From NCBI GenBank assembly GCA_030432295.1, contig JAUIHI010000031.1, positions 1 to 64,000 on the forward strand: 64,000 nt of DNA, in the 5' to 3' direction. Both the position numbers and the translations under genes were made by a program. Each line of letters starts with the position of its first letter. Position 1 is the stretch's first letter. Positions 1-7,961 of this stretch are shown one piece after another. The notes beneath the pieces were generated by a model that was not told the origin of the DNA, did not search any database, and worked only from the letters and a program-made list of their open reading frames with translations. This DNA is from Anaerolineae bacterium (lineage in GTDB: Bacteria > Chloroflexota > Anaerolineae > Caldilineales > Caldilineaceae).

Positions 1-179
1 AGTCTCGTACTCTCTTACAACATGCTGCTTGAAGGCCACACTATATCGCTTGAGTACCGATTTTGTCATCTTTCCAGAGTCTCCTTCTTGGTTTTGACTC
101 TGTCAATATATATCAGGACGGTACAAATTATCCAATACCCCATATCTACTACTCCCCACCCCCACAGGAGAATTTCAAA

Positions 180-1061
180 ATGACCAATCGTCGCAAAGTT
201 GTTGTTACTGGCGCGTCCGGCTATATCGCCAGTCTGCTGCTGCCCGCCCTGCGTGACCGCTATGACCTGACGCTGCTGGACGTGCGCGATACAGACAGGG
301 ACGGCAACCCGGTAGAAGGCATTCAGATCGCGGACCTGACCAGCCGGGACCGGGAAAGCTACCGCCATCACTTTCAGGGCGCGGATGCGATTATCCACCT
401 GGGCTTCACCCGCCCCGCAGACCGCAACGATCTGATCGCCGAATATTACGCGGAGCAGCAGAATGTGGAGATGGCTTTCCACATCTACCAGACCAGCCTG
501 GAAGAGAATGTACGCCGGGTAGTGGTGGCATCATCCAACCACGCGGCCGACTACTACGAGCGGCTGATTCTGGCGGGCAAGTGGGATGTGGTGCTGCCCC
601 AGCAGCGCGCGCTCTCCGACAATTTCTATGGCTGGGCCAAAGAAGCCTACGAGCATCTGGGCTTTGTCTACGCCACGGGTCAGATCAGCTATGCGGGTAT
701 GCACCCGGAGAACAAAACAGTCCGCGGCCTGGAAAATGTCCAGATACGCATCGGCGGCCCCCGGGATACGGATTTGGACACGATTCCCAAAGGCGATCTG
801 CAACAGATGTACCGGGGGCTGGCCGTCTATATCAGCCAGCGGGATTTGCAGCAGTTGTTCATCAAAAGCATCGAAACCGAAGACATCCGGGACGAAAACG
901 GCGTGCCCTTTCAGGTCTTCTACGGCATCAGCGGCAACTCCCAGGCTTTCTGGAGCATTGCCAACGCCCGCAAAGTCATCGGCTATGCGCCGGAGGACAA
1001 CAGCGAATACCGCTTCATCGAGCAGATTCGGGAACATATCCTCGCCAGTCGAACGGTGTAG
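180..1061 (+). CDS. NAD-dependent epimerase/dehydratase (extended SDR), uronate-dehydrogenase-like
   Basis: Cytoplasmic SDR-fold oxidoreductase of 293 residues. The Rossmann motif GASGYIA lies at residues 11-17, VVVASSNH at about 115-121 matches the SDR strand that carries the active-site Ser, and the YxxxK pair is Y150/K154 (sequence YGWAK). Size and motifs resemble NAD-dependent uronate dehydrogenases, which oxidise uronic acids to aldaric lactones; that substrate is inference only. The ATG at 180 was chosen over one at 63 because AGGAG at 166-170 sits 9 bases upstream and the SDR fold starts at once. The sugar-acid genes further right would fit a uronate substrate. A terminator hairpin follows the stop. 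Confidence 0.85.
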   Translation: MTNRRKVVVTGASGYIASLLLPALRDRYDLTLLDVRDTDRDGNPVEGIQIADLTSRDRESYRHHFQGADAIIHLGFTRPADRNDLIAEYYAEQQNVEMAFHIYQTSLEENVRRVVVASSNHAADYYERLILAGKWDVVLPQQRALSDNFYGWAKEAYEHLGFVYATGQISYAGMHPENKTVRGLENVQIRIGGPRDTDLDTIPKGDLQQMYRGLAVYISQRDLQQLFIKSIETEDIRDENGVPFQVFYGISGNSQAFWSIANARKVIGYAPEDNSEYRFIEQIREHILASRTV

Positions 1062-1082
1062 GGGTCTGATCGGAAGAACTTT

Positions 1083-1259
1083 TGTAACACGGATTTTCAG
1101 GCTGATCCGTGTTCTTTTTAATCCGTGTTTACAAGCAATCTCAGGACAGGCATCACGACCGGTTGACACCGATAACGACAAAAACAGAAACGCCGATTAC
1201 ACAGATTGCGCAGATTTTCACAGAAGAAATCCGTGTTCCTTTTGATCCGTGTATACAAA
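1083..1259. repeat. Dispersed ACGGATT/CACAGATT-type intergenic repeat with terminator hairpin
   Basis: The 265-base gap between the SDR and MFS genes contains inverted copies of short words such as AACACGGAT, ATCCGTGTT, ACACAGATTGCGCAGATTTT and ATCCGTGTATACAAAG. Arms at 1086-1094 and 1105-1113 form a perfect 9-bp stem followed by CTTTTT, which would work as a rho-independent terminator for the SDR gene. Similar words recur at 18720-18750 and 38133-38201, so this belongs to a dispersed family. Confidence 0.6.
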
Positions 1260-1326
1260 GCTATTTTCAGTGCAGGCCACACGACATATACAACCCCATT
1301 TACACATCATCAGAAAGCCGCTTCTT

Positions 1327-2625
1327 ATGTCAGACCCTCTGGATAGACCGCTCGATCCGCCTCGTCTGCCCAATCTGCCGCCGGAGGTTACCCCCCTGCG
1401 CGCCCGCCAGTTCCGCATCCCGAAGACACTCAACGCGCTGCGCCACCGCAACTTCCGTCTCTATGTCATCGGCCAGCTTCTCTCCACAATGGGCACGTGG
1501 ATGCAGATTATCGCGCAGGGCTGGCTCGTCTATCAGCTCAGCCAGTCCGAACTGATGCTGGGGGTGGTCGGCTTTGCCTCAGCCATTCCCTCCCTGCTCA
1601 TCACCCCCTGGGGTGGCGTCGTCGTCGATAGCGTCTCCAAACGCAAGCTGATGATCATCACCCAAAGCTGTGCAATGATCCTGGCCTTTGTGCTGGCTCT
1701 GCTCACCTTTACCGGTGTAGTAGAGGTCTGGCACGTGCTGGTGCTGGCCGTCTGTTCGGGGGTTGTCAACGCCTTTGACGGACCGGCCCGCCAGGCGTTT
1801 GTGGTGGAAATGGTGGGGCGAGAGGATATGTCCAACGCCATTGCCATCAATTCCATGACCTTCAATTCGGCCCGTGTGATCGGCCCAGCCATTGCCGGTG
1901 TGATTTTGGTGGCCCTGGGCGCGGACTGGTGCTTTCTGATCAACGGCATCAGTTTTCTGGCGGTGATCGGCGGTCTGCTGGCCATGCGACTGCCCCCGGC
2001 CAGTCCCCGCAAAAGCCAGGTGAATGCCTGGGGGCAGTTGCGCAGCGGCGTCTCCTATGCGGTGCGCACAAATGAAGTGGGCGCGCTGCTGCTGATTGCC
2101 CTGACACTCAGCCTCTTTGGCATCACCTACAGCACTGTGCTGCCTGCTTTTGTGGACCGGGTGCTGCATCAGGGCGCGGGCGCGTTCGGGGCCATCAATA
2201 TGGCGTCTGGGATCGGTGCGGTCTCGGCTGCGGTGCTGGTGGCCCGCTACGGGGATCGGGGGTTTCGGGGGCGCTGGCTCAATGGGATGGCCCTGGCCTA
2301 TCCCGTCGTGCTGATTGCCTTTGCCCTGACCCCCTTCTATCCGGTCTCCCTTTTCCTGGCCGTCTTTCTGGGGCTGGGCTTTATGAGCCAGTTCACCCTC
2401 ATCAATACCCTGCTCCAGACCCAGATTGTGGACGAAATGCGGGGGCGGATTATGAGTCTCTACACCCTGACTTTCTTCGGGCTGGCTCCCTTTGGCAATC
2501 TGGCCATGGGCGCGCTCTCGGAAGTCTGGGGCATCGGCGAGACGATTGCCGTCAGCGCGCTGATCGCGCTGGTGCTGATGGGGGTGATTTTCTACAAAAT
2601 GCCGCAAGTGCGAAAACTGGCGTAG
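1327..2625 (+). CDS. MFS transporter, EntS/MFS_3-type exporter
   Basis: Inner-membrane secondary transporter of 432 residues, about 12 hydrophobic segments. After a Pro/Arg-rich cytoplasmic head the core begins with [20 protein letters not shown], the typical first-helix signature of the EntS/transmembrane-secretion-effector branch of the major facilitator superfamily. The loop [10 protein letters not shown] after helix 2 and GRIMSLYTL late in the protein also fit this branch. Members export siderophores, drugs or unknown small molecules; the substrate here cannot be deduced. The ATG at 1327 was preferred to 1249 because the earlier codons translate repeat DNA. The stop codon is followed immediately by a 28-bp perfect hairpin. 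Confidence 0.85.
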   Translation: MSDPLDRPLDPPRLPNLPPEVTPLRARQFRIPKTLNALRHRNFRLYVIGQLLSTMGTWMQIIAQGWLVYQLSQSELMLGVVGFASAIPSLLITPWGGVVVDSVSKRKLMIITQSCAMILAFVLALLTFTGVVEVWHVLVLAVCSGVVNAFDGPARQAFVVEMVGREDMSNAIAINSMTFNSARVIGPAIAGVILVALGADWCFLINGISFLAVIGGLLAMRLPPASPRKSQVNAWGQLRSGVSYAVRTNEVGALLLIALTLSLFGITYSTVLPAFVDRVLHQGAGAFGAINMASGIGAVSAAVLVARYGDRGFRGRWLNGMALAYPVVLIAFALTPFYPVSLFLAVFLGLGFMSQFTLINTLLQTQIVDEMRGRIMSLYTLTFFGLAPFGNLAMGALSEVWGIGETIAVSALIALVLMGVIFYKMPQVRKLA

Positions 2626-2682
2626 TACCAAAAGCAAAAGGCCGCTGTCGAGAATCTCGACAGCGGCCTTTTGCTTTTGGTA
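2626..2682. terminator. Perfect 28-bp bidirectional terminator hairpin
   Basis: Bases 2626-2653 and 2655-2682 are exact reverse complements around a single central base. The arms carry A-rich and T-rich outer flanks, so the hairpin can end transcription of the MFS gene on the plus strand and of the tRNA cluster on the minus strand. Its right edge overlaps the encoded CCA end of the tRNA-Arg gene. Confidence 0.85.
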
Positions 2683-2753
2683 CGCCCGGTAGGATTTGAA
2701 CCTACGACTTTTGGCTCCGCAAGCCAACGCTCTATCCACTGAGCTACGGGCGC
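2678..2753 (-). tRNA. tRNA-Arg (anticodon GCG)
   Basis: Read on the minus strand it folds into a standard cloverleaf: acceptor GCGCCCG with CGGGCGT (first pair G-U), D stem GCTC/GAGC, anticodon stem TTGGC/GCCAA with loop TTGCGGA giving anticodon GCG, and T arm GTAGG-TTCAAAT-CCTAC. The discriminator is A and CCA is encoded at 2678-2680. GCG is an unusual arginine anticodon in bacteria, where ACG deaminated to ICG normally reads CGC. Confidence 0.9.
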
Positions 2754-2756
2754 ATA

Positions 2757-2850
<94 letters not shown>

Positions 2851-2881
2851 AAGTTTTTTGTGCCGGATGCGGCCTGACGGA

Positions 2882-2971
<90 letters not shown>

Positions 2972-3061
2972 AAGCCGAAAGACTTTGCATCCACGGACTG
3001 GAGAAGTATAGCCGGGAAGGGGCAGGTTGTCAAATTTAGGTGGCGGGGGAGAGCAAATTGT

Positions 3062-3090
3062 TTGACAAATGAGTGCATGAGGCTTACAAT
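3062..3090 (+). promoter_or_regulatory. Sigma-70-type promoter (TTGACA-17-TACAAT)
   Basis: TTGACA at 3062-3067 and TACAAT at 3085-3090 are separated by exactly 17 bases. The predicted start near 3097 would give a 90-base AT-rich leader for the membrane-protein gene at 3187. Confidence 0.7.
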
Positions 3091-3186
3091 CGGTTTAGTC
3101 AGATGGAGCAAAATTCAGGGCTAATTTTTTTCCATCACAGGCATTCAAACTCAATCATCATTAATATACATAAAGATTGAATACTC

Positions 3187-4122
3187 ATGGAATCTTCATT
3201 GTGGGATACGTTGGGACGAATTGATATCATTTTTGGAGTCACAGGTGGCGTTGGGATGTTATGGGGAGTGGGAATTAAGCTTTATAGAAAGTACGGAAAT
3301 CCTTCCGATGATATTCAGGATGTGATAAACAACCGTATCCTAAATAGCTCAATAGCAAAGTTTTTTTCTTTAGAAGAAGTATTCGAATACGCACGTACGT
3401 CCACAAAATACATACTCATTATTACAGCGTTACTGGCTGTCATGAATTTGATCAATGGTATCGGACAGAGTTTCGCTGTAATTATTTCTACGTTTGCTGC
3501 TGTATTTATAGGCATGGCTGTTGGAACAGCCGCCGATTCAATTTCACACAGTCCTGGAAAATATATTAACGGTGCTATAGTAGGATCATTTGCGATGTCC
3601 CTACTTATCACCATCACAACTACATCAATTGATGGTTCATTCGATTTTTCACTTTGGCAGGCCCCATTGTTAATTGTGTCATTTTTTGGATCTATCATAG
3701 GCATGATAGGCAAATTTATACTAGCCGATATATTACAATCTCCATCAAGTAATTTTATGTACTCGCCAGCGAGGTTCCAATCTCGCAAACTACCTTTCAA
3801 GGAGCAGATACAACTCCAAGACATCAGATCCAAAAGCAAAATAGATTACGATGGACTCAAATTCACGGTCGAGGTAGTCATACAGAATCATGGCGATTCG
3901 ATCACTGTGTATCCTGAAATCGAATTTAAGGTTGCAAAATTAAAGGACGGGAAATTTATAACCGAAACCATGAAATCACCTTCCACCTGGACAGTCTATC
4001 TGACATCTACCAGCCAAACCACATTGCCATTTACTTGGATTCTAGACAGTACAACAAAGCCATTAATCGAATCACCCAACAAAATAGATGTGAGATTTCG
4101 CAAACAAAGCAAATCGCACTGA
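3187..4122 (+). CDS. AT-rich membrane protein of unknown function
   Basis: I do not recognise this 311-residue protein. It has an N-terminal hydrophobic stretch around residues 12-30, a charged segment, then hydrophobic segments near 75-95, 98-116, 128-146 and 155-178. A soluble C-terminal domain of about 110 residues follows, rich in beta-prone sequence such as GLKFTVEVVIQ and IEFKVAKL. Base composition is clearly more AT-rich than all neighbours. It has its own strong promoter and lies directly behind a tRNA cluster, a common site for acquired DNA. An origin by transfer is therefore likely, but no integrase or attachment duplication is visible. Confidence 0.75.
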   Translation: MESSLWDTLGRIDIIFGVTGGVGMLWGVGIKLYRKYGNPSDDIQDVINNRILNSSIAKFFSLEEVFEYARTSTKYILIITALLAVMNLINGIGQSFAVIISTFAAVFIGMAVGTAADSISHSPGKYINGAIVGSFAMSLLITITTTSIDGSFDFSLWQAPLLIVSFFGSIIGMIGKFILADILQSPSSNFMYSPARFQSRKLPFKEQIQLQDIRSKSKIDYDGLKFTVEVVIQNHGDSITVYPEIEFKVAKLKDGKFITETMKSPSTWTVYLTSTSQTTLPFTWILDSTTKPLIESPNKIDVRFRKQSKSH

Positions 4123-4537
4123 AATTGCATGTTTTGTTATTTGGCGGTAGTGCAAAAGTTGCTATCGCATTCCTGAGAACCCTGATCAGTGAGCGGTTTG
4201 GCTCATACCAACTTTTGCGGTATTGCGTTAATTGATTTTACAAGAAAAATACAACATCAACTTTTCACCCTATATCTAATCACCCCACTCGCCACAAACG
4301 GCCCGCCAGTGCCCGGCCAGCCGATGCGCCAGTTCAAACTCGACTACGCGGACAACGCCCGTCTGGTCTACTGGACCAAAACTGACCAGGACTGGACGCG
4401 CAGGAGTTCGACGTTTCGAAAAAAGTCGAACTCCTGGTGTAATCGCCAAAGTCCCCGGCACTTGTTGTCCGAGCGAGCCGGTACGTCACAATCACGCCGC
4501 TGATGTGCGTGAAGTGCCGGGGACTTTATGTTGGTTC
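4123..4537. other. Hairpin-rich intergenic stretch with a possible gene remnant
   Basis: No intact gene. Three perfect inverted repeats occur: GCAAAAGTTG at 4152-4161 with its complement at 4209-4218; a 12-bp pair at 4401-4412/4425-4436; and a 16-bp pair AAAGTCCCCGGCACTT at 4448-4463 with 4512-4527. Between about 4270 and 4395 the GC content rises and plus-strand codons read QFKLDYADNARLVYW, which looks like debris of a former coding region that I cannot identify. The last repeat probably terminates the minus-strand gene's transcript or its upstream neighbours. Confidence 0.5.
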
Positions 4538-6010
4538 CTATTTACTCCACTCATACAGTTCTTTGCGCGCCTGCACAAACTTCCCCGCAGGGCGGCTGAT
4601 GGAGGTGGCTCCGGCGGTGTCCACTTCGATGATGCGGGCGCTGACCGGCTCGTAAGCGGCTCTCGGCGCGACCGCACCTTTGGCGACGAGAATCTTCTGC
4701 TGCTGGGGTTGGATGCCCATACAGGTGATCTGGTGGATGCTCATCGGTGCCACCCGCTTGCTGTTGAGAATCAGCAGCCCCCCTTTGCCCGGTGCGCTGC
4801 GGTTGACCTCCACCACAACAGCCAGTCCCTGATCGCCGTAGCGCGCGCCGCCGTGCCGCCGCTCGGTCTCCTCGTAGGTTCCGTCGTGGATGGTGCGCAC
4901 CCGCCCGCTGATGGCAAGGGTCGGCCCGTGCTGGCTGTCCAGTTTGCCGCCAGTGCGCAGATCCACCTGCCCGCCGATGCCCGCAGCCACGCACTGCTGC
5001 ACAGATTCCGGGTCGTAGAGGCTCACCACCCAGCCGTCGGCCTTCTGACGCAGCAACTCCTCCAGAATAATCGTGGCGTCGCCAGCGCTGCCGCCCCCCA
5101 CATTGTCGCCCAATTCAAAGAGCGAAACCGGAAATGCGCTGCTCTCCATCGCCGTCGCCACTGCTTCGGCTGCGCTAGGAATGCGGGGGACCAACTGATC
5201 CCGCACGGCCCACATCATCTCGCCCAGGCGCTCCGCTTCCCGCTGGGCCAGTGCTTCGTCGCCGTCGGCAATGACGACGATCGACGGCCCCATCCAGGGC
5301 ACATCCGCGTACTGATAGCCAGCGGCAATGCTGACGGAGAGGATGCCCGGCTCTTTTTCCAGGGCAATCGCGGCATCCATCAGGGGTTTCATCGGTCCGC
5401 TGCTGGTGTTGTGGAAGGCGATGTTGAAGATGACCGGCGGCTTGACAATCGCTGAAACCGGGCGTACATTCCGGCGGGCGGTGCGGGCCACCAGTTCGGC
5501 AGCCTCAATGCCCCGTTCCCGCTGGTCGATGTGGGGGCAGGTCTTGTAGATAATCAGCCCGTCCGCGTCGGCCACCAGTTGGGGCGGCACATTGCCGTGA
5601 TAGTCGTGGGTGACGACGAGCGGGAAATCCGGCCCCACCAGTTCCCGGACCCGGCGCACAGTCTCGCCGTCGGCCTGGGCGTACTCCTCTGCCACCATCG
5701 CTCCGTGCAGGGCCAGGAGCAGCCCGTCCAGGGGCATAGCGGCGCGGATGGAGTCGAGCAGTTCGCCGACGAGAGTTTCGTAGGCCTCCACCGTTAGCGG
5801 CCCGGCAGGTGTGGCGTTGGCCGAAAAGAGGGGAGCCAACTCGAAGTCGTACTCCTCTGCGCCGGCGATGTAGCCCGCCACTTCGTGGAAGGTGTGGGTG
5901 TAGTGGTCGATGACGGCCTGGCCCCTGTAGATGCGGAAGGCATCCAGAGGGGTGGGGTCGGCGGCGAAGGTGTTGGATTCGTGGCTGAAGTTGGCAATTC
6001 CGATACGCAT
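4538..6010 (-). CDS. M81/MlrC family metallopeptidase-like protein
   Basis: A 490-residue cytoplasmic protein matching the microcystinase-C (MlrC, M81) family in length and two-domain plan: DUF1485 to roughly residue 290 and the MlrC C-terminal domain afterwards. Family landmarks are HESNTF at 10-15, LHGAM at 101-105, THDYHGN at 134-140 and TCPHID at 157-162, which supply probable metal ligands. MlrC cleaves linear microcystin, but most members are encoded next to transporters and act on unknown amide substrates. Here it sits 8 bases after the permease gene in a minus-strand operon with a CUT1-type importer, so a role in processing the imported compound is likely. Confidence 0.85.
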   Translation of the reverse strand: MRIGIANFSHESNTFAADPTPLDAFRIYRGQAVIDHYTHTFHEVAGYIAGAEEYDFELAPLFSANATPAGPLTVEAYETLVGELLDSIRAAMPLDGLLLALHGAMVAEEYAQADGETVRRVRELVGPDFPLVVTHDYHGNVPPQLVADADGLIIYKTCPHIDQRERGIEAAELVARTARRNVRPVSAIVKPPVIFNIAFHNTSSGPMKPLMDAAIALEKEPGILSVSIAAGYQYADVPWMGPSIVVIADGDEALAQREAERLGEMMWAVRDQLVPRIPSAAEAVATAMESSAFPVSLFELGDNVGGGSAGDATIILEELLRQKADGWVVSLYDPESVQQCVAAGIGGQVDLRTGGKLDSQHGPTLAISGRVRTIHDGTYEETERRHGGARYGDQGLAVVVEVNRSAPGKGGLLILNSKRVAPMSIHQITCMGIQPQQQKILVAKGAVAPRAAYEPVSARIIEVDTAGATSISRPAGKFVQARKELYEWSK

Positions 6011-6017
6011 GGGATGG

Positions 6018-6911
6018 CTATCCTTTCAAAGCACCGACAGTGATGCCCTTCTGAATCTGGCTCTGGAAGATGGAATAGACGAGGAGGGTCGGGATCATAA
6101 TCATACTGACGGCAGCAAAGAGCGCGCTCCAGTCGTTCTGGTAATACTGCTGGTGGAGCATATAGGCCAGCCCCTGGGTGAGTACGTAATGCTTGGCGTC
6201 GCTCATCAACACCAATGGCAGGAGGTATTGATTCCACATGCCCAGGAAGTTGAAGATACCAATACTGAGCAGCCCCGGCTGGGCCAGAGGCAGCATCACC
6301 CGGAAGAAGACCTGAAACTGATTGGCCCCGTCGATGATAGCTGCTTCGTGCAGTTCCGAGGGGAGCGTCTTGAAGAAGCCGGTGAGAAAAAAGACACTAA
6401 AGGGCAACGAGTAGGCGGTGTAGACGAGAATCAGCCCCGGAAAGCTGTTGAGCATCCCCAAATCTTTGACCAGAAAAAAGAGAGGAATCAGGGCCAGAAA
6501 GACCGGGAAGAGCATACCAGCCATAAAACCGTAGAAGATAATGCGGTTGCCGGGGAAGGGGAAACGGGCCAGTACATAGGCTGTCATGGCCGACAGACCC
6601 AGGATCAGGGCCAGGGAGGGCAGCACAACGATGAAACTGTTGAGAAAGTAGTCGCCGATATGCGCGTCCACCCAGCCCCGCACGTAATTGTCCCATTGCA
6701 GAGCCGCGGGCAAGGACCAGGGGCTGAAGAATATCTCTTTGTCGGTCTTGAAGGAGGTGTAGAGCAGCCAGAGCATCGGGAAGACCACCAGCGCGGCCCA
6801 GAAGGCCAAGACGATATTCAGCAGCATGCGGGGAAGGCTGAAACCTGTGGGCTTGCCAGCCGATGAGGCACTCATTTTGGGTGTGGGCAGTTCCGCAGAG
6901 TTGATTGTCAT
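6018..6911 (-). CDS. Carbohydrate ABC transporter permease, MalG-type
   Basis: Inner-membrane permease of 297 residues with six predicted helices after a 25-residue cytoplasmic head. The ATPase-contact EAA loop is present as HEAAIIDGANQFQVFFRVML near residue 195. This is the second permease of a CUT1 importer; it begins 2 bases after the stop of the first permease, so the two are translationally coupled. The matching ATPase is absent from the window, as is usual for CUT1 systems that share one MsmX-like ATPase. The imported sugar is unknown. Confidence 0.93.
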   Translation of the reverse strand: MTINSAELPTPKMSASSAGKPTGFSLPRMLLNIVLAFWAALVVFPMLWLLYTSFKTDKEIFFSPWSLPAALQWDNYVRGWVDAHIGDYFLNSFIVVLPSLALILGLSAMTAYVLARFPFPGNRIIFYGFMAGMLFPVFLALIPLFFLVKDLGMLNSFPGLILVYTAYSLPFSVFFLTGFFKTLPSELHEAAIIDGANQFQVFFRVMLPLAQPGLLSIGIFNFLGMWNQYLLPLVLMSDAKHYVLTQGLAYMLHQQYYQNDWSALFAAVSMIMIPTLLVYSIFQSQIQKGITVGALKG

Positions 6912-6913
6912 GG

Positions 6914-7789
6914 CTAGAACTCCAGGCTTTCGCGGCGCAGAAGGCGGGTAAGGATGACGGATATCAACAGTGTCAGGAAGAAGAGGGCCACGGCGATGGC
7001 TGTGCCGTAGCCGAAATTGCTGTTGATGAAGGCTTCGTGGTAGAGGTAGGTGGAGAGAACCTCCGAGCCGCGGCTAGGGCCACCTTCGGTCATTGTTTGG
7101 GTGATGGTGAACATACTGGTGGCTTCGATCATAATAAAGATCAGCGCGGTCTGCACCGTCCCCCAAATCAGCGGAATGGTGATGTTCCAGAAGATGTTCC
7201 ATTGGGTCGCGCCGTCAATCATGGCCGCTTCGTAATAGGTGGCCGGGATCGACTCCATAGCCGCGATGAAGAGAACCATAAAGAAGCCGACCGCCTGCCA
7301 GACCGCCACACCGGAAAGGGCTGACAAGACATAATCCGGGTTGCCCAGCCAGACCGGCGGATCCGACATGCCCACCAGTTTCAGAAAGGAATTGAGAAAG
7401 CCAATCGTGGGGTGATAGACGAAGCTCCACAGCACACCGATGGCTACCATTGACATCACCTGGGGAAAGAAAAAGGTGATGCGATAGAAGCGGGCAAAGC
7501 GTGCGCCCTGGGTCAGGACAAAGGCAAAAAAGAGGGCAAGACCGATGGTAAAGAGTGGCAAAGTAATAATATAGAAGGCGTTGTTGCCCAGGGCATTCCA
7601 GAAATTGCTGTCGCCCAGCATTTTGCTAAAATTTTCCAGGCCAATAAATACGGGCGGCTTGGAGAGGCCGCGCCACTGGGTCAGGCTGATGTACATAGCC
7701 CGCCCGTAGGGATAGAGAACGAATGTGACGTAGAGCAAAAGCGAGGGGATGAGAAAGGGGACAATCAGGCGGTATTTATTGCGGTACAT
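6914..7789 (-). CDS. Carbohydrate ABC transporter permease, MalF-type
   Basis: Inner-membrane permease of 291 residues and six helices beginning MYRNKYRLIVPFLIP. The EAA loop reads YEAAMIDGATQWNIFWNIT. The ATG at 7789 is chosen because CGGAGG stands 5 bases upstream; the open frame extends further to 7939 but those codons overlap an intergenic hairpin. It follows the solute-binding protein gene after 172 bases containing a 12-bp stem-loop, and precedes the MalG-type permease. Confidence 0.92.
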   Translation of the reverse strand: MYRNKYRLIVPFLIPSLLLYVTFVLYPYGRAMYISLTQWRGLSKPPVFIGLENFSKMLGDSNFWNALGNNAFYIITLPLFTIGLALFFAFVLTQGARFARFYRITFFFPQVMSMVAIGVLWSFVYHPTIGFLNSFLKLVGMSDPPVWLGNPDYVLSALSGVAVWQAVGFFMVLFIAAMESIPATYYEAAMIDGATQWNIFWNITIPLIWGTVQTALIFIMIEATSMFTITQTMTEGGPSRGSEVLSTYLYHEAFINSNFGYGTAIAVALFFLTLLISVILTRLLRRESLEF

Positions 7790-7835
7790 GGGTTCCTCCG
7801 TTGTACCTCCGTAGTTAGAAAGTGGCGTAGATAGA

Positions 7836-7872
7836 ATCTGGCCTGCGCCCGCAAGCGGAACGCAGGCCAGAT
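7836..7872. promoter_or_regulatory. Intercistronic stem-loop between binding-protein and permease genes
   Basis: Arms ATCTGGCCTGCG at 7836-7847 and CGCAGGCCAGAT at 7861-7872 form a perfect 12-bp stem with a 13-base loop. There is no T-tract. By analogy with malE-malF type operons it probably protects the upstream binding-protein mRNA or partially attenuates permease expression. Confidence 0.6.
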
Positions 7873-7961
7873 ATTCTTCGCCGCAGATACGGCCGCACGA
7901 GTAATCAAACGCCGCCAGTCCCTGCTGACACTCGGCCAACGGGGAGTGACTTTGCGCTGTC

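Noticed and set aside
4189-4503. Possible small gene after the AT-rich membrane protein
   Set aside because: The frame crosses several hairpins, has no ribosome binding site and only a short protein-like patch; recorded as a possible remnant only.
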